Shown here: positions 11,225 to 22,121 of the stretch, one piece after another
Numbering within the stretch: position 1 is the stretch's first letter
How the letters are laid out: each line of letters begins with the position of its first letter
NCBI GenBank assembly: GCA_958450365.1
Contig: CAUEEP010000733.1
Location: 1,178,001-1,242,000, forward strand
Length of the DNA stretch: 64,000 nt
Reading direction: 5' to 3'
DNA from: Mesorhabditis belari
Taxonomy: Eukaryota; Nematoda; Chromadorea; Rhabditida; Rhabditidae
Made by a program: the position numbers and the translations under genes
The notes under the pieces: generated by a model
What the model saw: the letters and a program-made list of their open reading frames with translations, nothing else
What the model was told of the DNA's origin: nothing
The model's database searches: none

Positions 11225-11861
11225 TTAATGTATCTACAAATAATAACTTAAAGTTTAACAAATTTAGCAGAATACTTACTCCCCATCTCTCGTGTGATCC
11301 ACTCCCTAAACCGCCTCGTCCACCGAATCCACCTCGCCCTCCGCCGTGATTTCCGAAAGCGGCGCCCAATCCACCACGGCCACCACCGAACTCGTGGCTA
11401 CCACTTCCACGGAATCCACCCATTCCACCTCTCATACCACCTCCGAATCCACCCCGTCCACCCATTCCGCCGAACTCGTGGCTACCACTTCCATGGAAGC
11501 CTCGTTGACCACCAAATCCACCGCCGAAACCCAATAGAGGGGAACTAAATTTGAGATGAGAGATGTTTAAGATAAAAGACGAAAACTTTAACCGAAACCA
11601 AACTACTAAATGCCAATGTTTTAAACGTATTTTTGGGAACTTTCAGCACTATCTAGGCCATTACCGAGGGAGAGGGCAGGGGGAAAATGGATTTTTTACC
11701 TGTTTTGGCCTGGCACCGAACAGAAATTGGTCTACGATATACATCACCTAAATTGCTAGTAAGTTCTCGAAACATACAGCAATTTGATTTATGACATTAC
11801 TAAATGCCTACCCATAGGCAACGGCAATGAGTGCGAATAGAGCCAAGAGATAGCAATGCAT
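11225..11861 (-). CDS. Glycine-rich secreted peptide (GRSP-like), 3 exons
   Basis: Exons 11861-11812, 11544-11280 and 11233-11225 join in phase to about 107 residues. Exon 1 is a signal peptide, MHCYLLALFALIAVAYG. Exon 2 is almost wholly Gly/Arg/Phe with GGFGG and GGRGG runs, and three copies of GSGSHE spaced through it (near residues 34, 63 and 93). Exon 3 adds only Ile-His and the stop. The composition matches nematode glycine-rich secreted proteins, several of which are cuticle-associated or antimicrobial; the role here is inferred from composition only. The long overlapping frames on the opposite strand in 11294-11548 are shadows of this repetitive exon. Confidence 0.8.
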
Positions 11862-13671
11862 TTTTAGATGACTGAGTTAACAGACTGTTGTTTTGCTATA
11901 AAAATCCGTGCCCTTATATACTATGTTTATTGTTTTCCTTTATTTATTTATCACATTTTTAAAAGAAAATAGTAAAGGTCATTTAGTGAAAAGAGTTGGC
12001 GATGGCATAAGAGAAAGAGAGAGATGTTTCGTTGAACATCTCATTTTCATCACTTAAATAGATACAATCATTACAGCCAGGACGTTTCATAAAATGAATG
12101 AACACACTCTAGTGACTATGGAAATGCTGAAGCTGGTGTTGGAACGGTGCTGGTCCTATCCAGCAACCGATATGACGATCTGGATACGCTTTTGCATCTC
12201 GAACGCACCTACAAAGGAACAACGACGTAGAATTCAACGGAATTCAACGGAATTCAACGCAATTCAATGGCGATGGCATCTCTTATGGCGATGGCATAAG
12301 AGAAAGAGAGAGATGTTTTGTTGAATATCTCATTTTCATCACTTAAATAGATACAATCATTACAGCCAGGACGTTTCATAAAAAAAGTCAGTTCAACTTA
12401 AAATAAATGCAGTAATTTCAGGCTATACAGTAAAGCACAAAAAGTAGTTTCTTGTCGGTGGCAATTTGAAAAAGAAAATGCTGATTCAAAGCAGTTCTCA
12501 ATAACTCCTACACCATAGTGCCAGCTACTGTTACGCCATTTGATGCCAAAAACTTCATGCGTTATGGGAGAAGCCAAAATTCCTATTTTAGCATTACTTC
12601 GCTCATGTTTCTACGAAAACGAAAAGAGAACCCGATCCCAACACGGTCGATCACTTCGACTACGACAGCTGAGTGCTTTTGTAATTCAGTAAAATGTAGA
12701 TCTGGTTGTACTACAAAAGAATTGCCAAACATTTTGCAGAAAACTTTCAAATTCCTTCAAATTCCTAGACAATTTTTGAGTAAATTTCAGATCAGAAAAA
12801 AACACCAAAATCGGGTGCTTAATTGAAAAGAAATAAAAGAAGAACTCAAAATCAGTTCTTTTAGGTTATATTCAAATATTTCAAATATTTTAGGCTATAT
12901 TCAAATATTCAAACGCTTGACTCACTCTGTGATTTGCTGATTTTTGGCAAAAAACACTCTACCTATAAGAAACTACCCTTTTTTGCGTTATCATTTTGTT
13001 AAGACTACAAATCTGACATCAAATTCGGAGTCAAATCGGGCATTTCAAATCGTTTTCCTTCTTTCAAAAATTGTAGAATCTTATCATTTGGAGTCGATGC
13101 AAAGGGAGTTTTCCCAAAAGGAAACATTTCATAGAAAAGAATCTGAAATGGAATGTTAGCCTTTTCTAGGTTTTAAGACACGCTCTTTTCAATAGAAAAG
13201 AAATAATGCTTGCAGCTTTGTTCAAAATGCAAAAGTCTTTAAGAATTTGAAACGCACTGTACTATTGCATTTTTATCGACAAAAATTAACGATAAAAAGT
13301 GAAAATCAAAATGAATAATCTGTACACGCATCAAAATGATTAATGACTTGGAAAATGCGGTTTGGCATTGAAGTGATGGGTGAGTGTTGGGTCAATAGGA
13401 AATTATCAGAGAGGAAATTATCAGACGTTTTCTTGTATTAATCTCGACTCAAATCGACAACTCAAATGTTTAGACTAAAAACAAGCCCTGCTTGAATTTA
13501 TTACACTTTCCGGCCTATTGAAGCTCATTTTATTGGCTATCCAGCAACATATTTTTCAGAAAAGATCTCTGTGAGCGCTCTTATCACTCGATTTCCCACC
13601 CTTCTCCCCACATTTCGACTGATTTCTGATTTCTTCTGGCAGATTTCTGAAATCTTTACTTTATGATTTGA
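11862..13671. repeat. Intergenic with a 97-bp direct repeat
   Basis: A block of about 97 bp (GGCGATGGCATAAGAGAAAG ... CAGGACGTTTCATAAAA) occurs at 11997-12095 and again at 12286-12383 with few differences. Between them are four copies of the 10-mer AATTCAACGG (12231-12270). A 76-codon frame at 12094-12324 overlaps both repeats and is not convincing as a gene. Nothing else is supported up to 13671. Confidence 0.6.
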
Positions 13672-16600
13672 ATGTCGAGGGTGAAAAGGAAAAAGTTATT
13701 TCTATCTGCTATTTCGTCAGGTCTCATCGCAATCCTTGTGAGATTATTGCTAATAAAATATTTTTTTTTACAAACATTTGATTTATGTAAATTTCGATAT
13801 CAAAAGTTAGGCAATAAGCGAATTTCTACAGAGCTTTTGACCTCAAATTCTAGATCTTTCTAAAGCTTACTCAGAAAGAAATTTGCTAAAATTTAAATAT
13901 CAAAAAAAATCGATTTCCAGATTCTTTTGACTTTTCTCGTAAACCCGCAAAATGATTTAAATTCGCCTCAAATCGCCAAAAAAGTTGTTGATTCTCCACA
14001 AAGCAGCCTTGAATGGGACGATCACAAAGCAGCCTTGAATGTGACGGATTTGGAGAAAGTAGACATCTTGGTACTCGGTGAGATTTATTAGGGAAAATCG
14101 GGAAAAATTTCAGTTCAGATTTTCCAAGTGACTACAAAAATAGTGATTTCTTTGCTCAAACACAATTTCTGACAGTAGCCGTTCGTGGAGACTCGACAGC
14201 TGTGGCTCAACGCATCAAGGAAAGTAGGAAAATTTAATGTCTTTTGGATGGAGATCTTAGAATCTTACAAATTAGCGTTTATCAAATTGAGCTAGAGCTA
14301 AAATTGAGCTAAATTTCTATACGCAAATTAGATTTTATATGTAGTAATTCTCATGGAAAGTGTTTTTTAGAAGGCTTGTTCCATTCTAATATTGCGTTTG
14401 CATTTTCTAAACTCTTTAAAGAAGAAAAAATCCTCCAGAAAATCTTCAAGACTCATTAGGCATCGTTTTTGTGAATCACGGTAAAATTTACATACCGTAA
14501 ATACTGTAATTGGACCCCACCCCTCCAATAGTACCCCACCCCCACCTAACGCGCAATTACAAACAACTCTTTTAAAGCGGAAAATTTTCATGTATTTTCA
14601 GAAATCGTTTGTATTTTTAATTTCATCCCATAAATTTGTTGTTTTTAAATTTGGGGTGGCTACTTTGCGCCAAATTTTTTGCGCAGCTCGCCATAACTTT
14701 CTTCTAAGTGGGCCAATCTTTATGATTGTAGATCTCAACAAGTGCAACAAAGTAACACCAAAATCACAAAGATTGGCCCACTTAGAAGACTTGAACCACT
14801 TAGAAGCCACTTGAACTCGGAGGAGATTGATATTGGTTTGGCTGAATGGATACGGGATCGTGGAGCCCAGAAGAAACGAGTGACAAGCCGGATTATCTGG
14901 AATGAAGCGGCTAATCGATTCAAAAAAGCTGAAATTTCTTCCAAAAGAACCCATGGCTGGATGGAGTCGTTCTTGAGGCGTCACCAACTTTCTTTGAGGG
15001 CACCAACAACAACTTGTCAAAAGCTGCCGAGCAAATTTGAGAAGGCCATCGTCGAGCACATTCTGAGACGGAACAAGACAATCAAAGAAGGCGATTACAA
15101 GCACATTGTTGCTTGCGATGATACGGCGGGTTGGCTGGATGCTTCGAACCAAGTGCATCGAAGCGGTTGGAGCCAAAGAAGTTGGTGTTAGAGATCAGAG
15201 ACGGAAATCGAGGACCTCTTGGGCCCGCTCGCATCGACGGGATTTCAAGTACATCGAGGAATTGATGATCAAGAAAATGATGAATTCATTGATTCGGATG
15301 TTTCTATTGATTTCGCTTGTTAGTTGTTTTTGTTTGCTGTTAAATTTTCAAATGGTTAAAACCAATTGAAAAGAAAAGTTTGCTTTTGAAAAAATTATTT
15401 GAATGTATCCTGATTTGGTAACTTGAACAGTGGTGTAAAATAGTGACCCACCCTCTAATAGTACCCCACCCTAGAGGGGGAGGGAAAAAAATAGTACCCC
15501 ATGGGGTCCAATTACAGTATTTACGGTAAGTAAATTTGCATAAGTAAACTTGCATAAGTAAACTTTTGACGGTTTCCATTCTCCTCTTCAAGTTTTTGAG
15601 TCGAACACGACTTTGCTAGGCCAAAAATTTTGTTGGAGAATCAAAAAGCTTTCAGTGCGAGGCTTCCGAGATGTTTTCCTATTCAGTGAACGCGCGGAGA
15701 GTGATTATTTTGAGATCAAAAAAGACGAGGATATTTACTTGATGCCCAGGTTGTTTTTCGGGTTGGATTTCGGGCTGAATTTCAAAAAAATCTCGACTTT
15801 CCGTTGAATTTTCGAATAAATTCAATTGCAGAAGCGCCCTCCGCCAGAATGGCCACGTTTTTCACCCAAAAAACTTCACGGTCGTCTCCCGACTTTGGAC
15901 TTTTGGGAAGAAAGTGAACTGTTTAAATAGTAGATTTCACTGTTTAATTTGATACTTTCTAGTTTAGTTTCAATGAACAGAACGGAAAAGGATTCTGTGC
16001 ACAAGATTTCCCCCAAAGACGTTGTCTTACTCGCCAAATTGAGAGATCTCATCATTGAGCAAGGGGCCATTTCATTTCTTTTTTCTGGGACACTGCTTGG
16101 TGAGTTTTACAAACCTATGTACAATTTTTCATTTTTTCAAGTTTATCTTCATTATTAGAGCATCTCTCTCAAGTTATTTGCGCTTTCAACGGAAACTTTC
16201 AACTTTCGGCTCTTTAGATTAGATTGGTAACTTGAAAGTTGGTACACTTATTCATTGCACTTTTTAGAAATAACTAGTCCACCAATTAATCTACAGTTTT
16301 TACTAATAAAAAGACCCATTTATTATCTAGAATAGACTTTTGACAGATTTGAAAAAGCTTCGGTTTTGTAGGTTTCTGGGGGGCAAGAAGTTGAGGAACC
16401 AAAAAATGATGAACACTCGATGAAGCGATTTAAGCACTCTCTTCCAAATAAACCTATTTTGATGTCAACAGAAAAAAGATAGGGCATGAAAAGTTATGCA
16501 TATAGCCGAATTCTCAGCTCGATTTGTCTAATTGCTTTAGTTATATGTCTGTTTAAAGAATTTTCAGAAAAACTTGAATCTCTGCTAAAATTTGTTTCAA

Positions 16601-18747
16601 AAGTTACCCAAAATTGCTTAAGCATGTCTTAAATTAGATAATATATAGCTTTTATTTAGAAAAGTTTAATTCAATTGGCTTATTAGACATGTTTTATGAA
16701 AAATACGAAAAAGTGTACCAACTTTGAAGTCTGATAGTTTGCTATAGAGCTATAGAAGGCTGAACGATCAATGGCAGACGACTTTTTAGATAATTTTAAG
16801 GGTATATTTAGAGAAGCATTCATTCACTAATTCATAGTATCAAAAGACACAGAAAATCCTCAGTTTCTACAATCATATTTAAAAAATATTATTCTTGGAA
16901 AAAGTCACAACCCTTTAAACCTCCTTCTCTCGAAAAGAAAGAAGACTAACCAAAACAATTTCGATTTTGGTATCAAATTTATGCCTTGTGACTGAGCCTT
17001 GTGTTTTCCAGGGGTCAAGTTTTTCCAATTTCTTTCAAATTTGAAAACTAGAAAAGATTTTCTGTTAGTTTAATGGCCGGGGTCACTAATTCTACTGAAA
17101 TTGTTTCCCTAACCTAGTCAATTAAACAAATTGAATCAAATTCTAGAGAGCTATAGAAGGTTAAACGATCATTGGCAGACGACTTTTTAGATAATTTTAA
17201 GGGTATATTTAGAAAAGCATTCATTCACCAATCCATAATATCAAAAGACACAGAAAAGCTTCTAAAAACAGATTTTAAAAATATTATTGCTTGAATGAAG
17301 TAGAATTGCTTGAATCAAAAAAAGATAAGGAAGCAGACTCTCAAGAAAAACTGCGATTTAAATTTTCAGGTTGGTATCGAGAATGCTCGATCATTCCACA
17401 CACAAAAGACATGGATATTGCGATTTTTCACGATGAGTTTCCTTTCGATTTCCCCTTTCTCGTGCTAAATTTGTCCCTTCCATGGCTTTCCCTTGATCAT
17501 TTGTATGGACGGGTAAAGAAATCGGAAAGATTTTCAATAACATCTTCACAATTCAGCCAAACGACAATTACATTTCGAATTTTCGAATGAAGGGTGAAAC
17601 GAAGTTCAATATCGACATTTTTGCAATGTATTACGATGAAAAGAGAAATCAAAGCTTCATTACAGGACTCAATATGTTGAAGAAGATGAGATACTCGTAT
17701 CCTAGGTATGATTTTTGATTTCAAAAGACTAATCAACACATTTAGACTTGAGAAAATTTGCACGGCTGATTTGTTGAATTTCGTTTTTCATGTGCCCTGT
17801 GATCCGGCGATCTACCTTTCGGTGAGATCAATTCTCAAAATCCTTCAATTCTCAAAAAAACACTGTACATTTAAATCAAAATTTCTTGGTTAAAAAGAAC
17901 TTTCTTGGGTTGGGATCAAGTATGCAATGTTTTCTTGATCAAATATGCAATGAGAACTAACTTTATAATGAAAAAAACTCATCTTTGAAACATCCTTGAG
18001 TCTAATCTGGCTTCACATGTCCGCTTCATTTCCTTTTCCTCACAAAACTCACGATTGAATGCGGTGATGTCTTGGGGTTTCTGCGATGGGAAGAAGAGGA
18101 TCTCTTCCTGTCCCATTCTTTGTATTCCACTCGCGTGCGACATTTGACACGAGTGTGCCCACAATTGAGCCTTTTTCTCCAATGCACAACTCCATTTCTA
18201 AACGAATTACACGGTTGAAAAAAACTCATCTTTTTTTCTTTGAAAATGTCAACACGATTTTTAGAACCTTTTTCTCTCAAATGTCGTCTACAACTTTTTC
18301 TTAATTAAAGCTCATTAAAATTAACACTACAACTTTAATTATGCCCCACAGTGGGTCTTAGTCATTCCGTTTAAACTTAAGCACAAAAGCAACTACGTTT
18401 TGGGATTGTGTAAAGATTGTTTTACAAATTTAAAGCCTTAATTGTCGTAGTTGTAGAAATAGGAGAAAATAGAATTGTTTATTTCAGGCCGAGTATGGTT
18501 TGAGATGGCGAGAAGACTGGCCAACGGGAAAGTACAACTGGTTGAGTTCCCCGAAAAACAAAGAAGATAACGGGAAATTTCTCCAATCCGAAAAGTTTGT
18601 TTTATCAATTGAAATCGAAAAAATCTTCTTGTTTACAGAAAAGAAATCATTCGAACATTCCCAGAATCGAAAGCAATGAAAGAAAATAGAGAAAATAAAG
18701 GAAAAGAAGCACCAGCAAGACGTTTTATTTGGGAGGGTTTTCCGTAG
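13672..18747 (+). CDS. Fukutin/LicD-family (FKTN-like) type II membrane transferase, about 11 exons
   Basis: Predicted exons are 13672-13737, 13921-14077, 14119-14223, 15593-15749, 15832 to about 15928, about 15966-16099, 17370-17512, 17557-17705, 17746-17821, 18488-18594 and 18639-18747. The N-terminus KRKKLFLSAISSGLIAILIL is a type II signal anchor. SFLFSGTLLGWYRECSIIPH followed by TKDMDIAI is the signature of the fukutin/FKRP/LicD nucleotidyltransferase fold; its Asp residues bind metal. The C-terminal AEYGLRWREDWPTGKYNW fits nematode members. In animals these enzymes act in the Golgi, the vertebrate ones adding ribitol phosphate to dystroglycan glycans; nematodes have expanded paralogues of unknown substrate. 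The exon 5/6 junction uses an unusual GTTTAA donor. Introns hold a pogo-type element and a 150-bp direct repeat. The last two exons are duplicated at 45336-45529. Confidence 0.8.
14493..15528 (+). mobile_element. Decayed pogo/Tigger-type transposon
   Basis: TA-flanked, 1036 bp, with TIRs beginning TACCGTAAATACTGTAATTG and GTACCCCACCCC-like subterminal repeats at both ends. The main frame (about 14742-15191) has HGWMESFLRRHQLSLRAPTT and CQKLP, the CENP-B/Tc5 type HTH of pogo-like transposases, then HIVACDDTAGWLD, which matches the start of the DDE domain. The frame breaks near 15140 and most of the catalytic domain is deleted, so it cannot encode a working transposase. It sits in an intron of the fukutin-like gene. 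Confidence 0.8.
16746..17290. repeat. 150-bp direct repeat in the fukutin-like gene's longest intron
   Basis: A segment starting AGAGCTATAGAAGG and containing GGCAGACGACTTTTTAGATA occurs at 16746-16895 and again at 17147-17290, about 90% alike and 400 bp apart. No transposon ends are evident. The rest of this intron (16100-17369) shows nothing recognisable. Confidence 0.8.
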
Positions 18748-18971
18748 TGAACTTGATGATTTCGGTAGAACTGTGATTTCAATAAAGATTTTCTACCGTA
18801 AAACACAAATATCTTATAGCACATTCCCAGGAAATCACTCTACATTTGTTTGAAATTGAGATGTCTTCTATAATTTATTTTGAATTGATAAATAATTGAG
18901 TTTTTGGCAGTTGTAATAGCGAGTTTTTTTAGTATAAAGCTTCAAAAAATTTCATTAACTTTTCCGCTGAA

Positions 18972-20534
18972 TTAATCGCTGATTTGTGGTTGAGTAGAAT
19001 TGCTGGGAAGTTCAGTTGTTTTCGGATTGACAGCAGGTTGACTGGGAGTGATGGTCACAACATTGTTGGTCGAATTCACGGGGCTCACAGAGCTTCCCAA
19101 GTTGTTGGTAATGTTGCTGAACTCGTGTACACCGGGAAGACACCCGCCGAGTGCGCAGATTGCCGGAATCTGAACATGGAGACGATGAGTTTTCCGAATC
19201 TCGAAATTTTAGATATTCTTCTTTCTCGATTTTTAAAAACAAACCGCAGACCCAGGTCCACATGGGAGATCAGCTACACATGGTGCACAACAGGCAAGTC
19301 CCTGAAAATGTTTGGGTTTTAGAATTAGCGCGAGATTATAGCGATACACCGCTTCTAGCTTGGCTAAAATCAATTAAATCAAAAGAATTTTTAGAAAGTA
19401 AACTTTAGAGTGCGCGGTTATTTTCTAACGAATAAGTACAGGATGATAGTCCGTTCTAGCCTCATATTTTTGTTAAAAACAGTAGACCAAAACGATTAAG
19501 TTCTTTTTTAAATAAAAAAATTCACATTGTTTTCTGTATATGTTCAAGATTTCATCACTATAACATTGATAGATATTTTTTTATGAACACTCAAAAATGG
19601 CTAGCCAAAAAAATAATGAGTCGCAATTCAAATTTGGGATTTTTGAAAAAACCCACAAAATAGAAACCCATTCTTTGCCAATTTTTTTGTAAAAGTTAAG
19701 TTTTTGTTATGTTTAAGTAAATTCAGTTCATTAAATACGTTCATATTTTCTATAAGATCATCGATAAAGGAACCCCTCAATTTAAGTTGTGGCTCGTTCT
19801 TTTTTGATCAGCCATTTTTAAGTGTACATAAAAAATTATTTATCGATGCTATGGTGATGAAATCTTGAAGATATACAGAAAACAATGTACATTTTTATTT
19901 TAAAAAAGAAATTAATCGTTTTGGTCTACAAATAACAGAAATTTGAGCCTAGAAAAAAAGGACGGGTTATTTCTGATCACTCTGTACTTTTGGTTGTTGA
20001 AAAATAGTTTTTGATAAATTAAACATAAAACAACGCATAGAAAAGTGTGAAATAGCTCTAAAATGGTTAAAAGAGTCAAAAAAATTCATGAGTCAACGTT
20101 ATAAGAGCTTAGCCCGGAGTGATCGGTTCATTTGAAACGAGATCATGTGAAGAGGTCACCATGTAAAAGGGATCGCAAGGATAAGAGTTCTTTTTGCACT
20201 TTTCCCCTTCAACCTTTAAACTGTAAAAGCAAAAGGAAACTGTAAAGTTATTCGGTTTTCAGCTTACTTGTTTAAAAGCCTGTCTTTTTTTATTCTATCA
20301 AGATGAAGCAGCGACTTCCCTCACCTGTGAACATTGAGTCGTGTCTTCGCATAGCATACCCATCTGAAAAATTTAATTTTTTTGAGTGTAAATGATTTTT
20401 TCCTAATTATGACTAATTTCACTATTAAAAAGTTGAAAAAAATCAATTTTGAGCCACAAAACTTTTCAAGATCTTACCAAAAGGTTTTGCGCGACAACAG
20501 TGGAAGCGAAAAGAGAGAGAACAACAGGAAACAT
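18972..20534 (-). CDS. Small secreted cysteine-rich protein, possibly with alternative last exons
   Basis: Exon 1 (20534-20478) encodes a signal peptide, MFPVVLSLFASTVVAQNLL. Exon 2 (20363-20325) is MGMLCEDTTQCSQ. An exon at 20213-20109 in the same phase adds VEGEKCKKNSYPCDPFYM ... EPITPG and a stop, giving a 66-residue peptide with four mature cysteines. Further on are two more phase-0 exons: 19301-19245 (GLACCAPCVADLPCGPGSA) and 19169-18972 (IPAICALGGCLPG ... NSTQPQISD, stop). These have no start of their own, so they may be an alternative 3' end: joined to exon 2 they read C....C..GLACCAPC....CG, like a disulfide-rich extracellular module. Alternatively they belong to a neighbour that lost its first exons. 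A 550-bp fold-back element lies between the two ends. Function unknown. Confidence 0.55.
19437..19986. mobile_element. 550-bp fold-back element
   Basis: A long inverted repeat with arms of roughly 180 bp, bounded by TA. The left end is TACAGGATGATAGTCCGTTC; the right end is the imperfect reverse complement of it (TACAGAGTGATCAGAAATAA on the minus strand). GTAGACCAAAACGATTAA is conserved in both arms. It is non-coding and lies inside the cysteine-rich gene region. Confidence 0.8.
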
Positions 20535-21956
20535 TTCGGTAAATGACTAAAAATAAATGGGTTGCCATCATGCAATATTTTTGCCTTTTTATATCCTTTT
20601 TTGATGTTTATGTTTTTGAAGGGGACTTCTTTATGGAAGCTTTTTGTTGGCCCAATGTTTGCATGTTTTTCCTTGAATTGGGCCATTCCAATAAAGCCGA
20701 ATATTTCCGAATATTGGTCTGGTCTTTGTCGAATTTGCAAAACAATTTAAAACTAGCAACAACAAAACATGAAAAAGTTTTAAAAAACACAAATGAGTAA
20801 ACAAGACGAGGATTTATGGATGAATGAATATTGGGATGATCGACGATCGTCAAACGGCTATTTTTGTGTTATTGCGTATTTCTATGTAGATTATCTCACG
20901 TTTTTCGATGAATCAACAAGGTTGGGTCCTGCCAAACTTGCTATTTTTAAATTATTGATGATCCACGATCGTTGATGAGAAAATAAAGAATAGAGCTGTA
21001 AAGAACTGTAGAAACATTGAAACTAAGGTTGTTTTTTTGGTAATTTAGCTAAGCCATGCTAAGTCAACCCCTTGACCAATCAAGCTGAATGTTTTATGCA
21101 CTCTGCGAAAATGATTAGATTGTTGTGTGATTTCTAATTTTGTTTTTTTTGTACTCATCCTGAAGCCCGTCATTTTTTCGATTCCAATCCATTTAAGGAT
21201 CGGAACACTTCGGATAAGATGTCTAAACCTTTTTTCTTTTTTCTGACCTTATTCCAGAAAAATTCCGGGGAAATCTGTGATTTCCCTTTTGGAACTTTTT
21301 GGGATTTAAACAGAAAAATTCACAATCACAGAGTGCTGATTGAAACAAAAATTCTTGTAGATTGAGAATCATCACAAAAACATTCGATTCCACTAAATCC
21401 CATTTGATCAAATGACCTTGTGACATACCAAGATCGTAAGCATTTCAATTTGAGAGAACTAGTTCAGTTTTGTTTGTGGTTTAATCTCAAAAAGCGAGTT
21501 TACTTTTCGGTGTTTTGGTCCTTTGATCGAACGTTACATGTTTTCAAATTTAATTTTCAAATTTTTCAACCAAATCTTTGTTGCATGCATTTTTTTGATC
21601 TTATCATTGAGATGAAGAATGCTCTGATCGAATCAATCATTTCTGGACTACTTTTAATGAGTATTCATTACATATTTGTACTTATATTGCAAATGTTTTT
21701 GTGATATTTTATTCTTTGAGAATGAAAAAATAGCATTTTAAATTAATACATTGATTTCAAAAATATGTTTGATCCTCTTGCTAATTCCCAGTCGTCTGGA
21801 TGCTTCTCTTGAAGATACCGCTACGAGGAAAATGGCAGCATCTAAAAAAGTGTTTACTTTAATCAATTTCATAAGTTAAATTTTTGTTTATTTTATTCAG
21901 AACATTGAATAATAGCTGTATTACCTAAATCCATAACCTACTGTATCGAAAAAAAC
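20535..21956. other. Intergenic, no supported gene; left part of a duplicated block
   Basis: Short frames only. From about 21545 onwards the sequence is repeated at about 45785-46140, including the untranslated region downstream of the next peptide gene. That shared block carries TCCTCTTGCTAATTCCCAGT, related to the minisatellite at 59330-59426. Confidence 0.5.
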
Positions 21957-22121
21957 TCACTGAATATTTCTTCCACCGCCACACGAGCCACGAGTCACCA
22001 AGCCACTACAACCTTGATAAGTGACATCGATGCACTCGCCGAAGAAACAATAGGCTTCCACAACCGGACCAAGTGATAGAAGAGTGAGACAGACAATGGT
22101 CAATACAAGGAGGGCCTTCAT
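21957..22121 (-). CDS. Secreted cysteine-rich peptide, 54 residues, paralogue 1
   Basis: A single-exon frame starts with a clear signal peptide (MKALLVLTIVCLTLLSLGPV, cleavage likely after VEA). The mature part of about 31 residues has four cysteines in the order YCFFGEC, YQGC, TRGSCGGGRNIQ. The family is not one I recognise. The paralogue at 46614-46775 has the same four cysteines and near-identical C-terminus, so the peptide is kept. A perfect GTGAGT donor overlaps the stop codon (ATTCAGTGAGTT) and is conserved in both copies, so a spliced longer form is possible. Short secreted cysteine-rich peptides are often antimicrobial or signalling molecules; that is inference. Confidence 0.65.
   Translation of the reverse strand: MKALLVLTIVCLTLLSLGPVVEAYCFFGECIDVTYQGCSGLVTRGSCGGGRNIQ

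Noticed and set aside
11294..11548. His/Thr/Ser-rich frames on the plus strand
   Set aside because: Antisense shadows of the glycine-rich peptide exon, which has a signal peptide and correct splicing on the minus strand.
12094..12324. 76-codon frame
   Set aside because: It spans two direct repeats and a 10-mer array; no homology or signal peptide.
15340..15591. 83-codon minus-strand frame
   Set aside because: It overlaps the right end of the pogo-type element; composition is that of the repeat.
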